DNA of 6,226 nucleotides, taken from Nostoc sp. CHAB 5715. Lineage in GTDB: Bacteria; Cyanobacteriota; Cyanobacteriia; Cyanobacteriales; Nostocaceae. The DNA lies in contig NZ_JAIVFR010000414.1 in the NCBI RefSeq assembly GCF_020829685.1, positions 1 to 6,226 of the forward strand, in the 5' to 3' direction. How positions within the stretch are numbered: the first letter of the stretch is position 1; each line of letters starts with the position of its first letter. The position numbers were made by a program, and so were the translations under genes. Of this stretch, positions 1 to 6,226 are shown in pieces. Under the pieces are notes generated by a model. It had not been told where the DNA came from. It saw only the letters and a program-made list of their open reading frames with translations, and searched no databases.

Positions 1-80
1 AAAAATATGGCAAGGCGAATCAAATGGGTGGCTCAGAAGCTATATAAAACTCATTTTCTCAGGTATCTCAAATGAATCTG

Positions 81-1811
81 TCAGGGCCTGATGACAAATT
101 TTGCAGTTTTTGTACCTGTGGAAGAGCGGCAAAATACCAGATAAATACCCAGGGGAGCACGAACTCCGTTTTTTGTCAGGTCCCAGGTCGCTTTACCTCC
201 GTTTGAGGTCGTAGAATACACCAGATTTCCACCCAGATCTGTAATCCTCACCTCTGTCTCGCTTTCAAGACGATCTATCGTCAGAACACCCTGAAAATCA
301 GATTTGACAGGATTAGGATACACAAGGATATCGTTTAAATCATCGCGACTGCCTGAAGCGTCTGACTGATATGAAACTACTCCTGAGCCTGTTTGCACAA
401 AAACCTCGCCTGATAAGGGGTGAATCGCCAGGTTCCGGATTTTACCGTCGGGCATCGGGCTGTTGAGTTCATTAAAGTAATCAATCTGCTCCTCTCCGCT
501 TTCGTTGAAAAGGTATAGGCCTTTTTCTGTTCCGATCCATTTCCGGTTGCCCTGATCAGAGACAATCGCCGGAACAACCTCGCGGATCAGCAATCGCTGA
601 TTTCCAAAAACAGGATTAAAAGGTACCCTGGGATTGGTGACCGCTACATTGGAGGACTGAACCACTGAAACGCCGTTATCCGTCCCTATCCATACCTGCT
701 GATTCTGATCAATCACCAGCGACACGGCGTTGCCTGGCAAACCATTTGAAATGCTGTATGTGTAAGAGGCCCCGCCTTTGCTGACTACCAGGAAACGGCC
801 GCTGATGTACCATTCATTGCCGTAAGTATCTTTCTGAACGGCACTGACTCCTCCACCTGAGTAGGCTTTCCAGCTGTTATCTTCAAAGAAAAAATCACTG
901 CTGCTCTGAAAAACAACTTTATCATTGATCCTGGTCAGCAATCCGTCGCTGACAGGCAGACCTTCAGGGACATAACTTAGAAATGCCCCGGAAACATCCG
1001 AAAGAAGACCCCTGACACCATCTGAAATCCAATATTTACCGTTAGCATCCCTTCTTACCTGATTTACATAAGCCGGGTTTACACCAGCCGGCAAAACGAC
1101 CTGGTTTTCGAAAAGAGATTTCCGGCTTGAACTGAACCAGTTGCCGTAAAACAGGATGTTGCTGGAAGCACTGAGAGAAGAGGCCAGGATATTGCCTGAG
1201 GAAGTTTTAACAAAAAGACTGTCTGCCGTACTTTTAAGACCGGCAATACCGGGACTTGAGCCGTTCGGTCCGAAATTACGGATCACTTCCCGGATGTAAT
1301 CGTCATGAAGATCAACCAGCAGGATAACCTGCCCTGTACTCAAATAAGCCTGGGATTCTTTCACCACCACTGCTCCGAAACTTCTGCCTCCCTGAATAAT
1401 TTCGGAGGTCTTAAAGTCATCTACATACTTCACACGGGTGATCAGCCCCTTTTCATCTGTTTCGGCCAGATCTATACCACCGTCCTGATAGCCTATAATC
1501 AACTTTCGTGGCACCGGAGCATACTCAAGGGCAGAGATAACCCCTCCGTGCAATCCCAGCTCCTTTCCGGGCTTCCTATAGGTATTTGCAGACAGATCGT
1601 ACGCAAAGAAACCGTTGACGGTAAAACAATACACCTGATTACCCGCCAACGCCGCACCCCTGGCATCGGTATAATTGAAATGAGTTCTCCATGTTTTGGT
1701 GGGTATCTGGCTAAAAATATCCGTAGAAACACCACATAGCAACAAACCCAGCATAAAAAGCCGGGTTTTAAAGAAAAGAGAAATATAATTACAGCTTTTC
1801 GGCACTTTCAT
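81..1811 (-). CDS. porZ: PorZ-like T9SS-associated beta-propeller protein with C-terminal sorting domain
   Basis: Seen: a 576-aa protein when started at the ATG at 1811. Residues 1-35 form a signal peptide (basic start, hydrophobic core about 18-28, likely cleavage after FSQ). The mature part opens with [20 protein letters not shown] and continues with propeller-like repeats such as [23 protein letters not shown] and [12 protein letters not shown]. Residues about 494-576 are a type-A T9SS sorting domain (YPNPV, then [16 protein letters not shown], and a final KFVIRP). Known: in Porphyromonas gingivalis PorZ is a surface protein, itself exported by the T9SS, that helps supply the anionic LPS attached to T9SS cargo. 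Inference: the WRTHF opening followed by two-component-regulator-type propeller blades and a sorting domain best fits PorZ. It seems shorter than characterised PorZ (recalled as over 700 aa), so a generic T9SS propeller protein is the alternative. The start at 1811 was preferred over an in-frame start at 1862 because the longer form buries the signal peptide and overlaps tdk much more. The gene overlaps the 3' end of tdk by 23 nt in another frame, suggesting one transcript. Confidence 0.68.
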   Translation of the reverse strand: MKVPKSCNYISLFFKTRLFMLGLLLCGVSTDIFSQIPTKTWRTHFNYTDARGAALAGNQVYCFTVNGFFAYDLSANTYRKPGKELGLHGGVISALEYAPVPRKLIIGYQDGGIDLAETDEKGLITRVKYVDDFKTSEIIQGGRSFGAVVVKESQAYLSTGQVILLVDLHDDYIREVIRNFGPNGSSPGIAGLKSTADSLFVKTSSGNILASSLSASSNILFYGNWFSSSRKSLFENQVVLPAGVNPAYVNQVRRDANGKYWISDGVRGLLSDVSGAFLSYVPEGLPVSDGLLTRINDKVVFQSSSDFFFEDNSWKAYSGGGVSAVQKDTYGNEWYISGRFLVVSKGGASYTYSISNGLPGNAVSLVIDQNQQVWIGTDNGVSVVQSSNVAVTNPRVPFNPVFGNQRLLIREVVPAIVSDQGNRKWIGTEKGLYLFNESGEEQIDYFNELNSPMPDGKIRNLAIHPLSGEVFVQTGSGVVSYQSDASGSRDDLNDILVYPNPVKSDFQGVLTIDRLESETEVRITDLGGNLVYSTTSNGGKATWDLTKNGVRAPLGIYLVFCRSSTGTKTAKFVIRP

Positions 1812-2385
1812 CTGGAAGATGGTAACATTTTCTGCATCTGGCTTCATAAGTATCCGCTTCACCGAGCATCACCTGGTTTCCGTTGCTCACTTTACGATAA
1901 GAATAATGGGCAATGTCTCCGCAAATCATACAAATGGCGTGTACTTTGGTTACATATTCGGCCACGGCCATCAGTCCGGGCATAGGACCAAAAGGCTTAC
2001 CGGTCGAATCCATGTCCAGACCGGCGATAATGACGCGTTTTCCCATAGCGGCCAGACTATTTGCTACATCAACGACGGCTTCGTCAAAAAATTGGGCCTC
2101 ATCAATACCTACCACGTCACAATCGCCCGTGTAAAGCAGGATTTCTGTAGCAGCATTGATAGGTGTCGAACGAATGGCATTCTGGTTGTGCGAAACAATG
2201 TCTTCTTCGTGATACCTGATATCTATGGAAGGCTTAAAAATCTCAACTTTTTGTTTGGCGATCTTCGCCCGGTTCAGTCTTCTGATCAGTTCTTCGGTTT
2301 TTCCCGAAAACATTGAGCCGCATATCACCTCGATCCATCCCATCCTGGAATCTTTACTTCTACCTCTTTTTGGCTCAATGAACAT
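1789..2385 (-). CDS. tdk: Thymidine kinase (type II, TK1-like)
   Basis: Cytosolic salvage enzyme that phosphorylates thymidine to dTMP with ATP (EC 2.7.1.21). Seen in the 198-aa product: a Walker A loop GSMFSGKT at residues 23-30; a DEAQ motif at 95-98 (Walker B/catalytic region, with Glu96 the expected general base); a glycine/proline-rich lasso segment [11 protein letters not shown] at about 128-138; and two CxxC pairs, C152/C155 and C184/C187, which bind the structural zinc in this family. YEAR at 180-183 lies in the nucleoside-binding region. The length is normal for bacterial Tdk and the gene looks intact. The ATG at 2385 gives the N-terminus MFIEPKRGR, as I recall from Bacteroidota Tdk; the frame is open to a TTG at 2424, but that extension is not convincing. 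The bases before the start are A-rich without a Shine-Dalgarno, as is usual in Bacteroidota. The porZ-like gene overlaps its 3' end, and an unknown gene diverges upstream. Confidence 0.96.
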   Translation of the reverse strand: MFIEPKRGRSKDSRMGWIEVICGSMFSGKTEELIRRLNRAKIAKQKVEIFKPSIDIRYHEEDIVSHNQNAIRSTPINAATEILLYTGDCDVVGIDEAQFFDEAVVDVANSLAAMGKRVIIAGLDMDSTGKPFGPMPGLMAVAEYVTKVHAICMICGDIAHYSYRKVSNGNQVMLGEADTYEARCRKCYHLPDESAEKL

Positions 2386-2435
2386 TTTTTTATGATTTAT
2401 TTCGTTTTGATAATAGTCTGGCAAAAAAGTTGCAA

Positions 2436-2443
2436 TAAATTTG
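2436..2443 (+). promoter_or_regulatory. Possible Bacteroidota -7 element for the unknown gene at 2487
   Basis: TAAATTTG matches the Bacteroidota sigma-factor -7 consensus TAnnTTTG exactly and lies 43 bases before the ATG at 2487, a suitable leader length. The nearest upstream TTTG (2406-2409) is 26 bases away, longer than the usual 17-23, so the -33 element is weak or absent. AT-rich DNA can give such a match by chance. Confidence 0.4.
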
Positions 2444-2475
2444 AATCAAATTGTCCGACAGGGATACAAAAAAAA

Positions 2476-2483
2476 CAAATTTA
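2476..2483 (-). promoter_or_regulatory. Possible Bacteroidota -7 element for tdk-porZ
   Basis: Read on the minus strand this is again TAAATTTG, an exact TAnnTTTG match, about 90 bases upstream of the tdk ATG at 2385. A TTG lies 24 bases further upstream (2508-2510), slightly beyond the normal spacing. With the plus-strand copy at 2436-2443 it would form a compact pair of divergent, overlapping promoters. It sits only 3 bases before the ATG at 2487, so its use could interfere with that gene. Motif match only. Confidence 0.3.
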
Positions 2484-2486
2484 GAA

Positions 2487-3053
2487 ATGACCTACAAGTG
2501 GAATTTACAAGAAGCCGAAAATTATGCTAAAGCTTTTGCTGCTTTGTTAAGTGATGAGTACTTTAAAAACAAGTTGACGATCAATGGGGGTGAAATATTA
2601 AACCTGACTGAAAGCAAACAGCTTAATCTTCTGACCATCAGGGAGCTTTATGATAAGTGGCAAACTGAAACCGAAAGATTAAAAAGTCCTTATTTCGACT
2701 TTGAGCAATCGGAGGTTAAACAGGCCCTTGCTGATTTTATGAATGTATTGTCAAGGTTTATTCTTGTAAATAAAGACAATTTTATTCCCCTTCTGACAAA
2801 ATCGACAAAAAAAACACTCGAATTATACATTTCTCCGGTCAGTTTTTTTGAAAACCTGATGCGTGATCTTCCTGATTTCAAGCTTACCTCTGAATGGCTG
2901 AAAAACAACGGCCGTTTTTTCAAGGATTATGGCTGGGTTTTATCAGAAATGCTTAACCGTCTCAGCGGCCTTCAGTTTGTTTACGCCAATCAGGCGATCG
3001 ATTGGGTGAAGGAAATCATTACGGATGATAAGATTGATTCCCGGTGCAGATAA
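2487..3053 (+). CDS. Helical protein of unknown function, 3' end cut by the junction
   Basis: I do not recognise this protein. As read, it is 188 aa from the ATG at 2487 (MTYKWNLQEAENYAKAFAA). It is rich in Leu, Phe, Lys, Glu and aromatic residues and looks mostly alpha-helical. There is no signal peptide, membrane segment, cysteine cluster or nucleotide-binding motif. The reading is good protein through QAIDWVKEIITDDKID, after which the sequence changes character and the stop at 3051-3053 probably belongs to the cyanobacterial side. The true protein is therefore likely longer, and the last four or five residues here should not be trusted. The frame is also open from a TTG at 2451, but a -7 promoter motif at 2436-2443 would place transcription start at about 2450, so the ATG at 2487 is more sensible. 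The gene diverges from tdk. Being on the Bacteroidota side rests on its continuity with tdk and on its promoter style; its function is unknown. Confidence 0.7.
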   Translation: MTYKWNLQEAENYAKAFAALLSDEYFKNKLTINGGEILNLTESKQLNLLTIRELYDKWQTETERLKSPYFDFEQSEVKQALADFMNVLSRFILVNKDNFIPLLTKSTKKTLELYISPVSFFENLMRDLPDFKLTSEWLKNNGRFFKDYGWVLSEMLNRLSGLQFVYANQAIDWVKEIITDDKIDSRCR

Positions 3054-3060
3054 TTGAGTA
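3035..3060. other. Junction between Bacteroidota and cyanobacterial sequence (probable chimera)
   Basis: Two coding frames on opposite strands lose protein sense at the same place. The plus-strand gene from 2487 reads well to about 3038 and then ends within five codons. The minus-strand TonB-C-like frame reads as cyanobacterial protein down to about 3045 and then runs on as meaningless antisense of the other gene to a stop at 2943. All recognisable genes to the left are Bacteroidota-type and all to the right are cyanobacterial. The three exact HIP1 octamers all lie to the right. No transposase, integrase, tRNA or inverted repeat is visible at the boundary, which favours an assembly artefact. 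The exact base cannot be fixed without relatives of both genes. Confidence 0.8.
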
Positions 3061-3617
3061 GTCCCAGTGGTATTGCTAGTGCTGTTTTGGAAACTTAGGT
3101 TAAATGGATAGGAACTGATCCGTTTATCTCCCTTGGGGGATTGTTTGTTGAAATATTCCCTTGCTTGTGATTTCAATTCCGGGGAAATTAACTTGTCTTG
3201 AAACTTGATATCTAAGACCTTACCATCAGGATCTACCACTAATACACCCAAAACAGCACCTTCAAGATTCGGCTTCTTCGTGGGTAATGTTTGGCGGATG
3301 ACTGGTTTTTGTTCAGCGTTGGGGTATTCTTGCTGGACTTCTTTTCTCAGGTTTGCGTAGGAATCTAGCTGTGCTATAGCCCGTTGAGTTCCTTTGGCAG
3401 ATAAATTGGGTGCTTGTGACGCGGTTCCCCTAATTAAAGTTAAGCTATCCCCAGCTCTTGGAGCTTGTTTTAGAGAATTTATCAACCGGTTTTGAGCAAT
3501 TCTAGACGCATCATTACCCGATTGCATCATTTGTGGACTCGTATTTCCCTGCGCTGTTGTAATGGGGTTAGTGTCAAAAGCAGGTATCACCGTATGGTGT
3601 GAGTTACGGGTAACCAA
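3045..3617 (-). pseudogene. TonB-C-like cyanobacterial protein fragment, incomplete at both ends
   Basis: About 191 residues belong to this fragment. Residues 1-115 are polar and low in structure (Gln-, Asn- and Ser-rich). Residues about 117-178, beginning EGAVLGVLVVDPDGKVLDIK and ending near YPFNLSFQN, resemble the beta-alpha-beta TonB C-terminal fold, where a VDPDG turn joins the first two strands. In energy-transducing TonB proteins this domain contacts outer-membrane receptors, with an N-terminal membrane anchor in the inner membrane. No anchor is seen here. The only usable start in the open frame is a TTG at 3617 without a Shine-Dalgarno; an in-frame stop lies at 3681-3683, and further upstream the strand is full of stops. 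The 3' end is lost at the junction. It is either a decayed gene that has lost its N-terminus or a short secreted or cytosolic relative with a TTG start. The family call is tentative. Confidence 0.5.
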
Positions 3618-3741
3618 ACTTTTAGAATTTTTACGTAGTATACAGATATTAATTTGAAAGCTATTAAACCGAAAATATACTTAAAAATTTAGTACTAGTT
3701 ATTTTAGATAAGCGAAATATTACCGTGTTTTTTTGAAGGCA

Positions 3742-3755
3742 TTTATATATATAAA
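3742..3755. repeat. 14-bp perfect AT palindrome
   Basis: TTTATATATATAAA is a perfect inverted repeat in the intergenic region between the TonB-like fragment and the kinase. It could be an operator or a melting-prone promoter element, but low-complexity AT sequence makes chance likely. Confidence 0.3.
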
Positions 3756-3793
3756 AAGTTCATTTCAGAGAATCTACGGTAACAAAAATCAAA

Positions 3794-3801
3794 GCGATCG
3801 C
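3794..3801. repeat. HIP1 octamer
   Basis: GCGATCGC is the highly iterated palindrome of many cyanobacterial genomes. This copy is intergenic. It supports a cyanobacterial origin for the right half of the window. Confidence 0.85.
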
Positions 3802-3927
3802 GTACTTTTATTTCAATAAACCTTACATTATCAGCTTAAAAAACTCAGAAAGGATGACAAATACAGGATGTAAAAGCTCCAACTGCTATTCTGTAGTAGC
3901 CTAACGCTAGTACAGGAAAGCTCTGAC

Positions 3928-3950
3928 AAACGCCGAACGCGTTTTTCTTT
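3928..3950 (+). terminator. Weak intrinsic-terminator-like hairpin
   Basis: The stem AAACGC/GCGTTT (3928-3933 with 3939-3944) closes a 5-base loop and is followed by TTCTTT. The shape fits an intrinsic terminator on the plus strand, but the stem is only 6 bp and no gene precedes it. It could end an unannotated small RNA or attenuate the kinase leader. It may also be chance. Confidence 0.25.
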
Positions 3951-3990
3951 AGAGTATCTGAAGCCACTCTTTAAGTGTCTGCGCGTCTAC

Positions 3991-4041
3991 AGAGGTCTTA
4001 GTCTCAAAACCTCTTCCTTCACACTTCCGGCTTTAGTGAAG
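3991..4041 (+). promoter_or_regulatory. Two tandem small hairpins in the presumed kinase leader
   Basis: AGAGGT (3991-3996) can pair perfectly with ACCTCT (4009-4014), and CTTCAC (4017-4022) with GTGAAG (4036-4041). The loops are 12 and 13 bases. Both lie directly upstream of the kinase start at 4066 and could shape the mRNA leader. The stems are short and no known riboswitch or RNA family is recognised. Confidence 0.2.
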
Positions 4042-4065
4042 ACTTGTGCAGTGTATTAGGTTTTT

Positions 4066-6042
4066 ATGATGGAATTTTTAAATAATTTTTTCTCTACTAG
4101 CCAGTTTATTCCCCACGGACATTGCTACCTTTGGAAACCAGGATTGGTATGGTTGCATCTGGTTTCAGATGTGTTAACTGGACTTGCTTATTATGCAATT
4201 CCAGTAATGTTGGTTTATTTTGTCCGTAAACGGCGAGATGTGCCTTTCGGCTGGATGTTCCTGATGTTTGGCATATTCATCGTTGCTTGTGGCACAACCC
4301 ATTTAATGGATGTGTGGACGCTTTGGTATCCTACCTATTGGCTATCAGGATTAATTAAAGCTATCACCGCTTTTATCTCAGCATTCACTGCCATACAACT
4401 TGTGCCATTAATACCCCAGGCACTGGCTCTACCAAGTCATACCCAACTAGAGGCTGCAAACTCCCAACTAGCAAAGGAAATTGCTGAACGCATACGGACT
4501 GAGGAGGTGTTGAGAGAAAGTGAACAACGTTGGCAATTAGCTTTGCGCGGCAATAATGATGGAATTTGGGACTGGAATGTTAAAACCAATGAAGTGTTCT
4601 TCTCGGTTCGCTGGAAGGAAATGCTCGGTTACGAAAACGAGGAAATTTCTAACTATTTAGATGACTACCTGATACGAGTGCATCCTGATGAGCTTGACTG
4701 GGTGACACAAGCAGTTCAAGAGCATTTTGCTCATAAAACACCGTTTTACGCTATCGAGTATCGATTTTTATGTAAAGATGGCACTTATAAATGGATTTTG
4801 GATCGAGGTCAAGCACTGTGGGATGAAGATGGTAACGTAGCGCGGATGGTCGGCTCACATACTGACATCACTGAGCGCAAGCAAGCAGAGGAAGTACTAA
4901 ATAGCCTACTTAACCAACTAGAAAGCAAGGTTGAGCTACGGACAGCAGAGTTAACAAGAATTAATCAATCACTACAGGCAGAAATTACTGAGCGCCAGCG
5001 AATGGAACAAGCATTGCGAGAAAGCGAACAGCGATTCCGTGCTGCATTCCATCAAGCTGCTGTTGGCATCGCCCATGTAGCTATAGATGGAAGTTGGTTG
5101 TTAGTTAACCAGAGGCTTTGCGATATTGTCGGTTATACACTAGAAGAACTACAGTTGCTAACTTTCCAAGATATTACTCACCCAGATGATCTTGATGCCG
5201 ACCTGAAATATGTTGACCAGATTTTAGCAAATAATATTCAAACTTATTCGATGGAAAAACGCTATTTCTGCAAAGATAGCTCCATAGTTTGGGTTAATCT
5301 CACCGTATCTTTAATGCGCGAACCTAGCGGGGAGCCAAAGTATTTTATTTCTGTGGTCGAAGACATTAGCGAACGGCAAGCCGCACTACGCGATCGCCAG
5401 CAGTGGGAAGAACAAATTCAAGCGTCACTCTTAGAAAAAGAGGTGTTATTAAAAGAAATTTATCATCGGGTCAAAAATAATTTACAGGTTATTTCCAGTC
5501 TGTTAAGCTTGCAATCTGCTTATATTAAAGATCAACACGATTTGGTAATATTCAAACAAAGCCAGCAGCGAATTGCATCAATGGCTTTAGTTCACGAAAA
5601 ATTGTATCAGTCTCAAGACTTGGCAAAGATTAATTTTGGTGAATATATTCGAGATTTGGTAGCAAGTTTATTTAGTGCTTATGAAGTTAACGAAGATGCG
5701 ATCGCTCTGAAAATAAATATCGATGAGCAAATATTTCTCGGCTTGGATACAGCAATTCCTTGTAGCTTAATTATCCATGAGCTTGTGTCTAATTCTTTAA
5801 AATATGCATTTCCAGCAGGTAGAAATGGTACGATTTATATCGAGATGAGCAAAAATACTGAGCATCAAGTTACACTGATAGTTAGTGATGATGGAATTGG
5901 TTTACCATCAAATTTTAATTTTAAAAATATGGCCTCTTTAGGCTGGCAGTTAGTAGATGCTTTAACCAATCAAATTGCAGCTAATCTCGATATCCAAGGT
6001 GCTATTGGAGTAGAGTGCCAGGTGAAATTTACATTAATATAA
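4066..6042 (+). CDS. Ethylene-receptor-like sensor histidine kinase (ethylene-binding domain, 2 PAS, HisKA_2)
   Basis: Membrane sensor kinase of 658 aa. Residues 1-118 hold three hydrophobic helices (about 28-53, 62-82, 91-115) of the ETR1 ethylene-binding type. D35, Y42, I45, P46, I72, C75 and H79 match ETR1 D25, Y32, I35, P36, I62, C65 and H69 with a constant offset of ten; C75 and H79 are the Cu(I) ligands. A coiled coil (about 127-152) leads to PAS 1 (about 153-273, ending [14 protein letters not shown]). A second coiled coil (about 276-320) leads to PAS 2 (about 321-437, ending EDISERQ). The kinase core is HisKA_2-type: [12 protein letters not shown] with phospho-acceptor H467, N box [13 protein letters not shown] (571-583) and G box SDDGIGLP (607-614). 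Tyr466 replaces the His often found before the acceptor. Family knowledge: Synechocystis Slr1212 (SynEtr1) has this sensor domain and binds ethylene; ligand binding here is inference. ATG codons at 4066 and 4069 are both possible; AGG at 4058-4060 is better spaced for 4069. A response regulator starts 12 bases downstream. Confidence 0.93.
   Translation: MMEFLNNFFSTSQFIPHGHCYLWKPGLVWLHLVSDVLTGLAYYAIPVMLVYFVRKRRDVPFGWMFLMFGIFIVACGTTHLMDVWTLWYPTYWLSGLIKAITAFISAFTAIQLVPLIPQALALPSHTQLEAANSQLAKEIAERIRTEEVLRESEQRWQLALRGNNDGIWDWNVKTNEVFFSVRWKEMLGYENEEISNYLDDYLIRVHPDELDWVTQAVQEHFAHKTPFYAIEYRFLCKDGTYKWILDRGQALWDEDGNVARMVGSHTDITERKQAEEVLNSLLNQLESKVELRTAELTRINQSLQAEITERQRMEQALRESEQRFRAAFHQAAVGIAHVAIDGSWLLVNQRLCDIVGYTLEELQLLTFQDITHPDDLDADLKYVDQILANNIQTYSMEKRYFCKDSSIVWVNLTVSLMREPSGEPKYFISVVEDISERQAALRDRQQWEEQIQASLLEKEVLLKEIYHRVKNNLQVISSLLSLQSAYIKDQHDLVIFKQSQQRIASMALVHEKLYQSQDLAKINFGEYIRDLVASLFSAYEVNEDAIALKINIDEQIFLGLDTAIPCSLIIHELVSNSLKYAFPAGRNGTIYIEMSKNTEHQVTLIVSDDGIGLPSNFNFKNMASLGWQLVDALTNQIAANLDIQGAIGVECQVKFTLI
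5390..5397. repeat. HIP1 octamer
   Basis: GCGATCGC inside the kinase gene, in the segment joining PAS 2 to the kinase core (reading RDR). A cyanobacterial genome signature. Confidence 0.85.
5698..5705. repeat. HIP1 octamer
   Basis: GCGATCGC inside the kinase gene between the H box and N box, reading AIA in the protein. Third exact copy in the right half of the window. Confidence 0.85.
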
Positions 6043-6054
6043 AATAACTAAAAT

Positions 6055-6226
6055 ATGACAAATGCAAAAATTTTAGTTGTGGAAGATGAAGCGATTGTTG
6101 CTAAGGATTTGCAGTATCGACTTATAAAATTCGGTTACACGGTTCCTGTTATCGCTTCTTCAGGAGAAGAAGCAATTAATAAAGCAGTAGAAATATCCCC
6201 CGATTTAGTGTTAATGGATATTAAGC
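6055..6226 (+). CDS. Response regulator receiver domain, partial (runs off the window)
   Basis: The first 57 residues are visible, from the ATG at 6055 to the window end. They form the first half of a CheY-like receiver: strand 1 KILVVEDE with the acidic metal-binding pair E10/D11, then a first helix, then SGEEAINKAVEISPDLVLMD with phospho-acceptor D55. This is the expected cytoplasmic partner that accepts phosphate from H467 of the kinase encoded 12 bases upstream, and the two genes probably share one mRNA. No Shine-Dalgarno is evident. The output part is outside the window, so it could be a stand-alone receiver, a DNA-binding regulator, a GGDEF/EAL protein or the front of a hybrid kinase. 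Confidence 0.9.
   Translation, partial: MTNAKILVVEDEAIVAKDLQYRLIKFGYTVPVIASSGEEAINKAVEISPDLVLMDIK

Larger units (their letters stand above)
3618..4065. other. Gene-free AT-rich intergenic region upstream of the sensor kinase
   Basis: This 448-base stretch shows no convincing gene on either strand. It holds a HIP1 octamer (3794-3801), a 14-bp AT palindrome (3742-3755), a small hairpin followed by a T-rich run (3928-3950) and two further hairpins just before the kinase start (3991-4014, 4017-4041). No clear sigma-70 -35/-10 pair stands out. The promoter of the kinase operon presumably lies here. Confidence 0.6.

Noticed and set aside
1..91. Open frames at the left edge on the plus strand (stops at 73-75 and 89-91) that could be the tail of a converging gene.
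   Set aside because: Fewer than 30 codons, two frames equally open, and neither translation is recognisable.
1305..1739. Open frame on the plus strand opposite the porZ-like gene (also shorter minus-strand frames at 377-577 and 1499-1735).
   Set aside because: These are other-frame shadows; only the long 81-1811 frame has recognisable domains.
1812..1862. Upstream in-frame start for the porZ-like gene at 1862.
   Set aside because: It adds 17 residues ahead of a good signal peptide and lengthens the overlap with tdk to 74 nt.
1819..2316. Plus-strand open frames opposite tdk (also 1913-2134).
   Set aside because: Antisense shadows of a well-supported thymidine kinase.
2386..2424. TTG start at 2424 for tdk.
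   Set aside because: The added residues are not typical of the family; the ATG at 2385 gives a normal N-terminus.
2451..2486. TTG start at 2451 for the unknown gene.
   Set aside because: It would leave almost no leader after the -7 motif, and the extension is lysine/polar-rich without clear protein character; the ATG at 2487 is simpler.
2690..2923. Minus-strand open frame opposite the unknown gene.
   Set aside because: No coding character of its own; shadow of the plus-strand gene.
2993..3000. GCGATCG near-match to HIP1 left of the junction.
   Set aside because: The eighth base is A, so it is not a HIP1 octamer, and it lies in coherent Bacteroidota coding sequence.
2943..3044. Tail of the minus-strand TonB-like open frame beyond the junction.
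   Set aside because: It is antisense to a coherent plus-strand coding stretch and comes from the other genome, so it is not part of the real protein.
3854..3904. Small ORF of 16 codons preceded by AAAGG.
   Set aside because: The purine run abuts the ATG too closely for ribosome binding, and a peptide this short cannot be supported without conservation.

Overview
The window reads as two unrelated bacterial genomes joined end to end, with the switch at about 3035-3060. Positions 1 to about 3040 look like a member of the Bacteroidota (probably Cytophagales-like). They carry a propeller protein with a type IX secretion (T9SS) C-terminal sorting domain, a Bacteroidota-style thymidine kinase, starts without clear Shine-Dalgarno sequences, and exact TAnnTTTG (-7) promoter motifs. 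Positions from about 3040 to 6226 look like a filamentous (Nostoc-type) cyanobacterium. They carry three exact HIP1 octamers (GCGATCGC), a cyanobacterial TonB-C-like fragment and an ethylene-receptor-like multi-PAS histidine kinase. No exact HIP1 octamer occurs left of the switch. A chimeric contig from a mixed sample (for example a cyanobacterial culture with a Bacteroidota companion) explains this better than a natural transfer, but the sequence alone cannot exclude the latter.

Bacteroidota part: on the minus strand, thymidine kinase (tdk, 2385 to 1789) is followed by a PorZ-like T9SS protein (1811 to 81), with a 23-nt overlap that suggests co-transcription. On the plus strand, diverging from tdk, a mostly helical protein of unknown function starts at 2487 and is cut by the junction. 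The short interval between the divergent genes holds a TAAATTTG motif on each strand. The first 80 bases contain no gene that can be identified.

Cyanobacterial part: next to the junction is a minus-strand fragment of a TonB-C-like protein, cut at its C-terminus by the junction and lacking a convincing N-terminus. A gene-free, AT-rich stretch of about 450 bases follows, with a HIP1 site, a 14-bp AT palindrome and several small hairpins. A 658-aa sensor kinase (4066-6042) comes next: three membrane helices with every key ethylene/copper-binding residue at the same spacing as plant ETR1, two PAS domains, and a HisKA_2-type kinase core. Twelve bases downstream begins a response regulator that runs off the window, so the pair probably forms one two-component operon.

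No wholly new system was found. The points most worth checking are the chimeric junction, the full ethylene-binding signature of the kinase, and the short PorZ-like protein.
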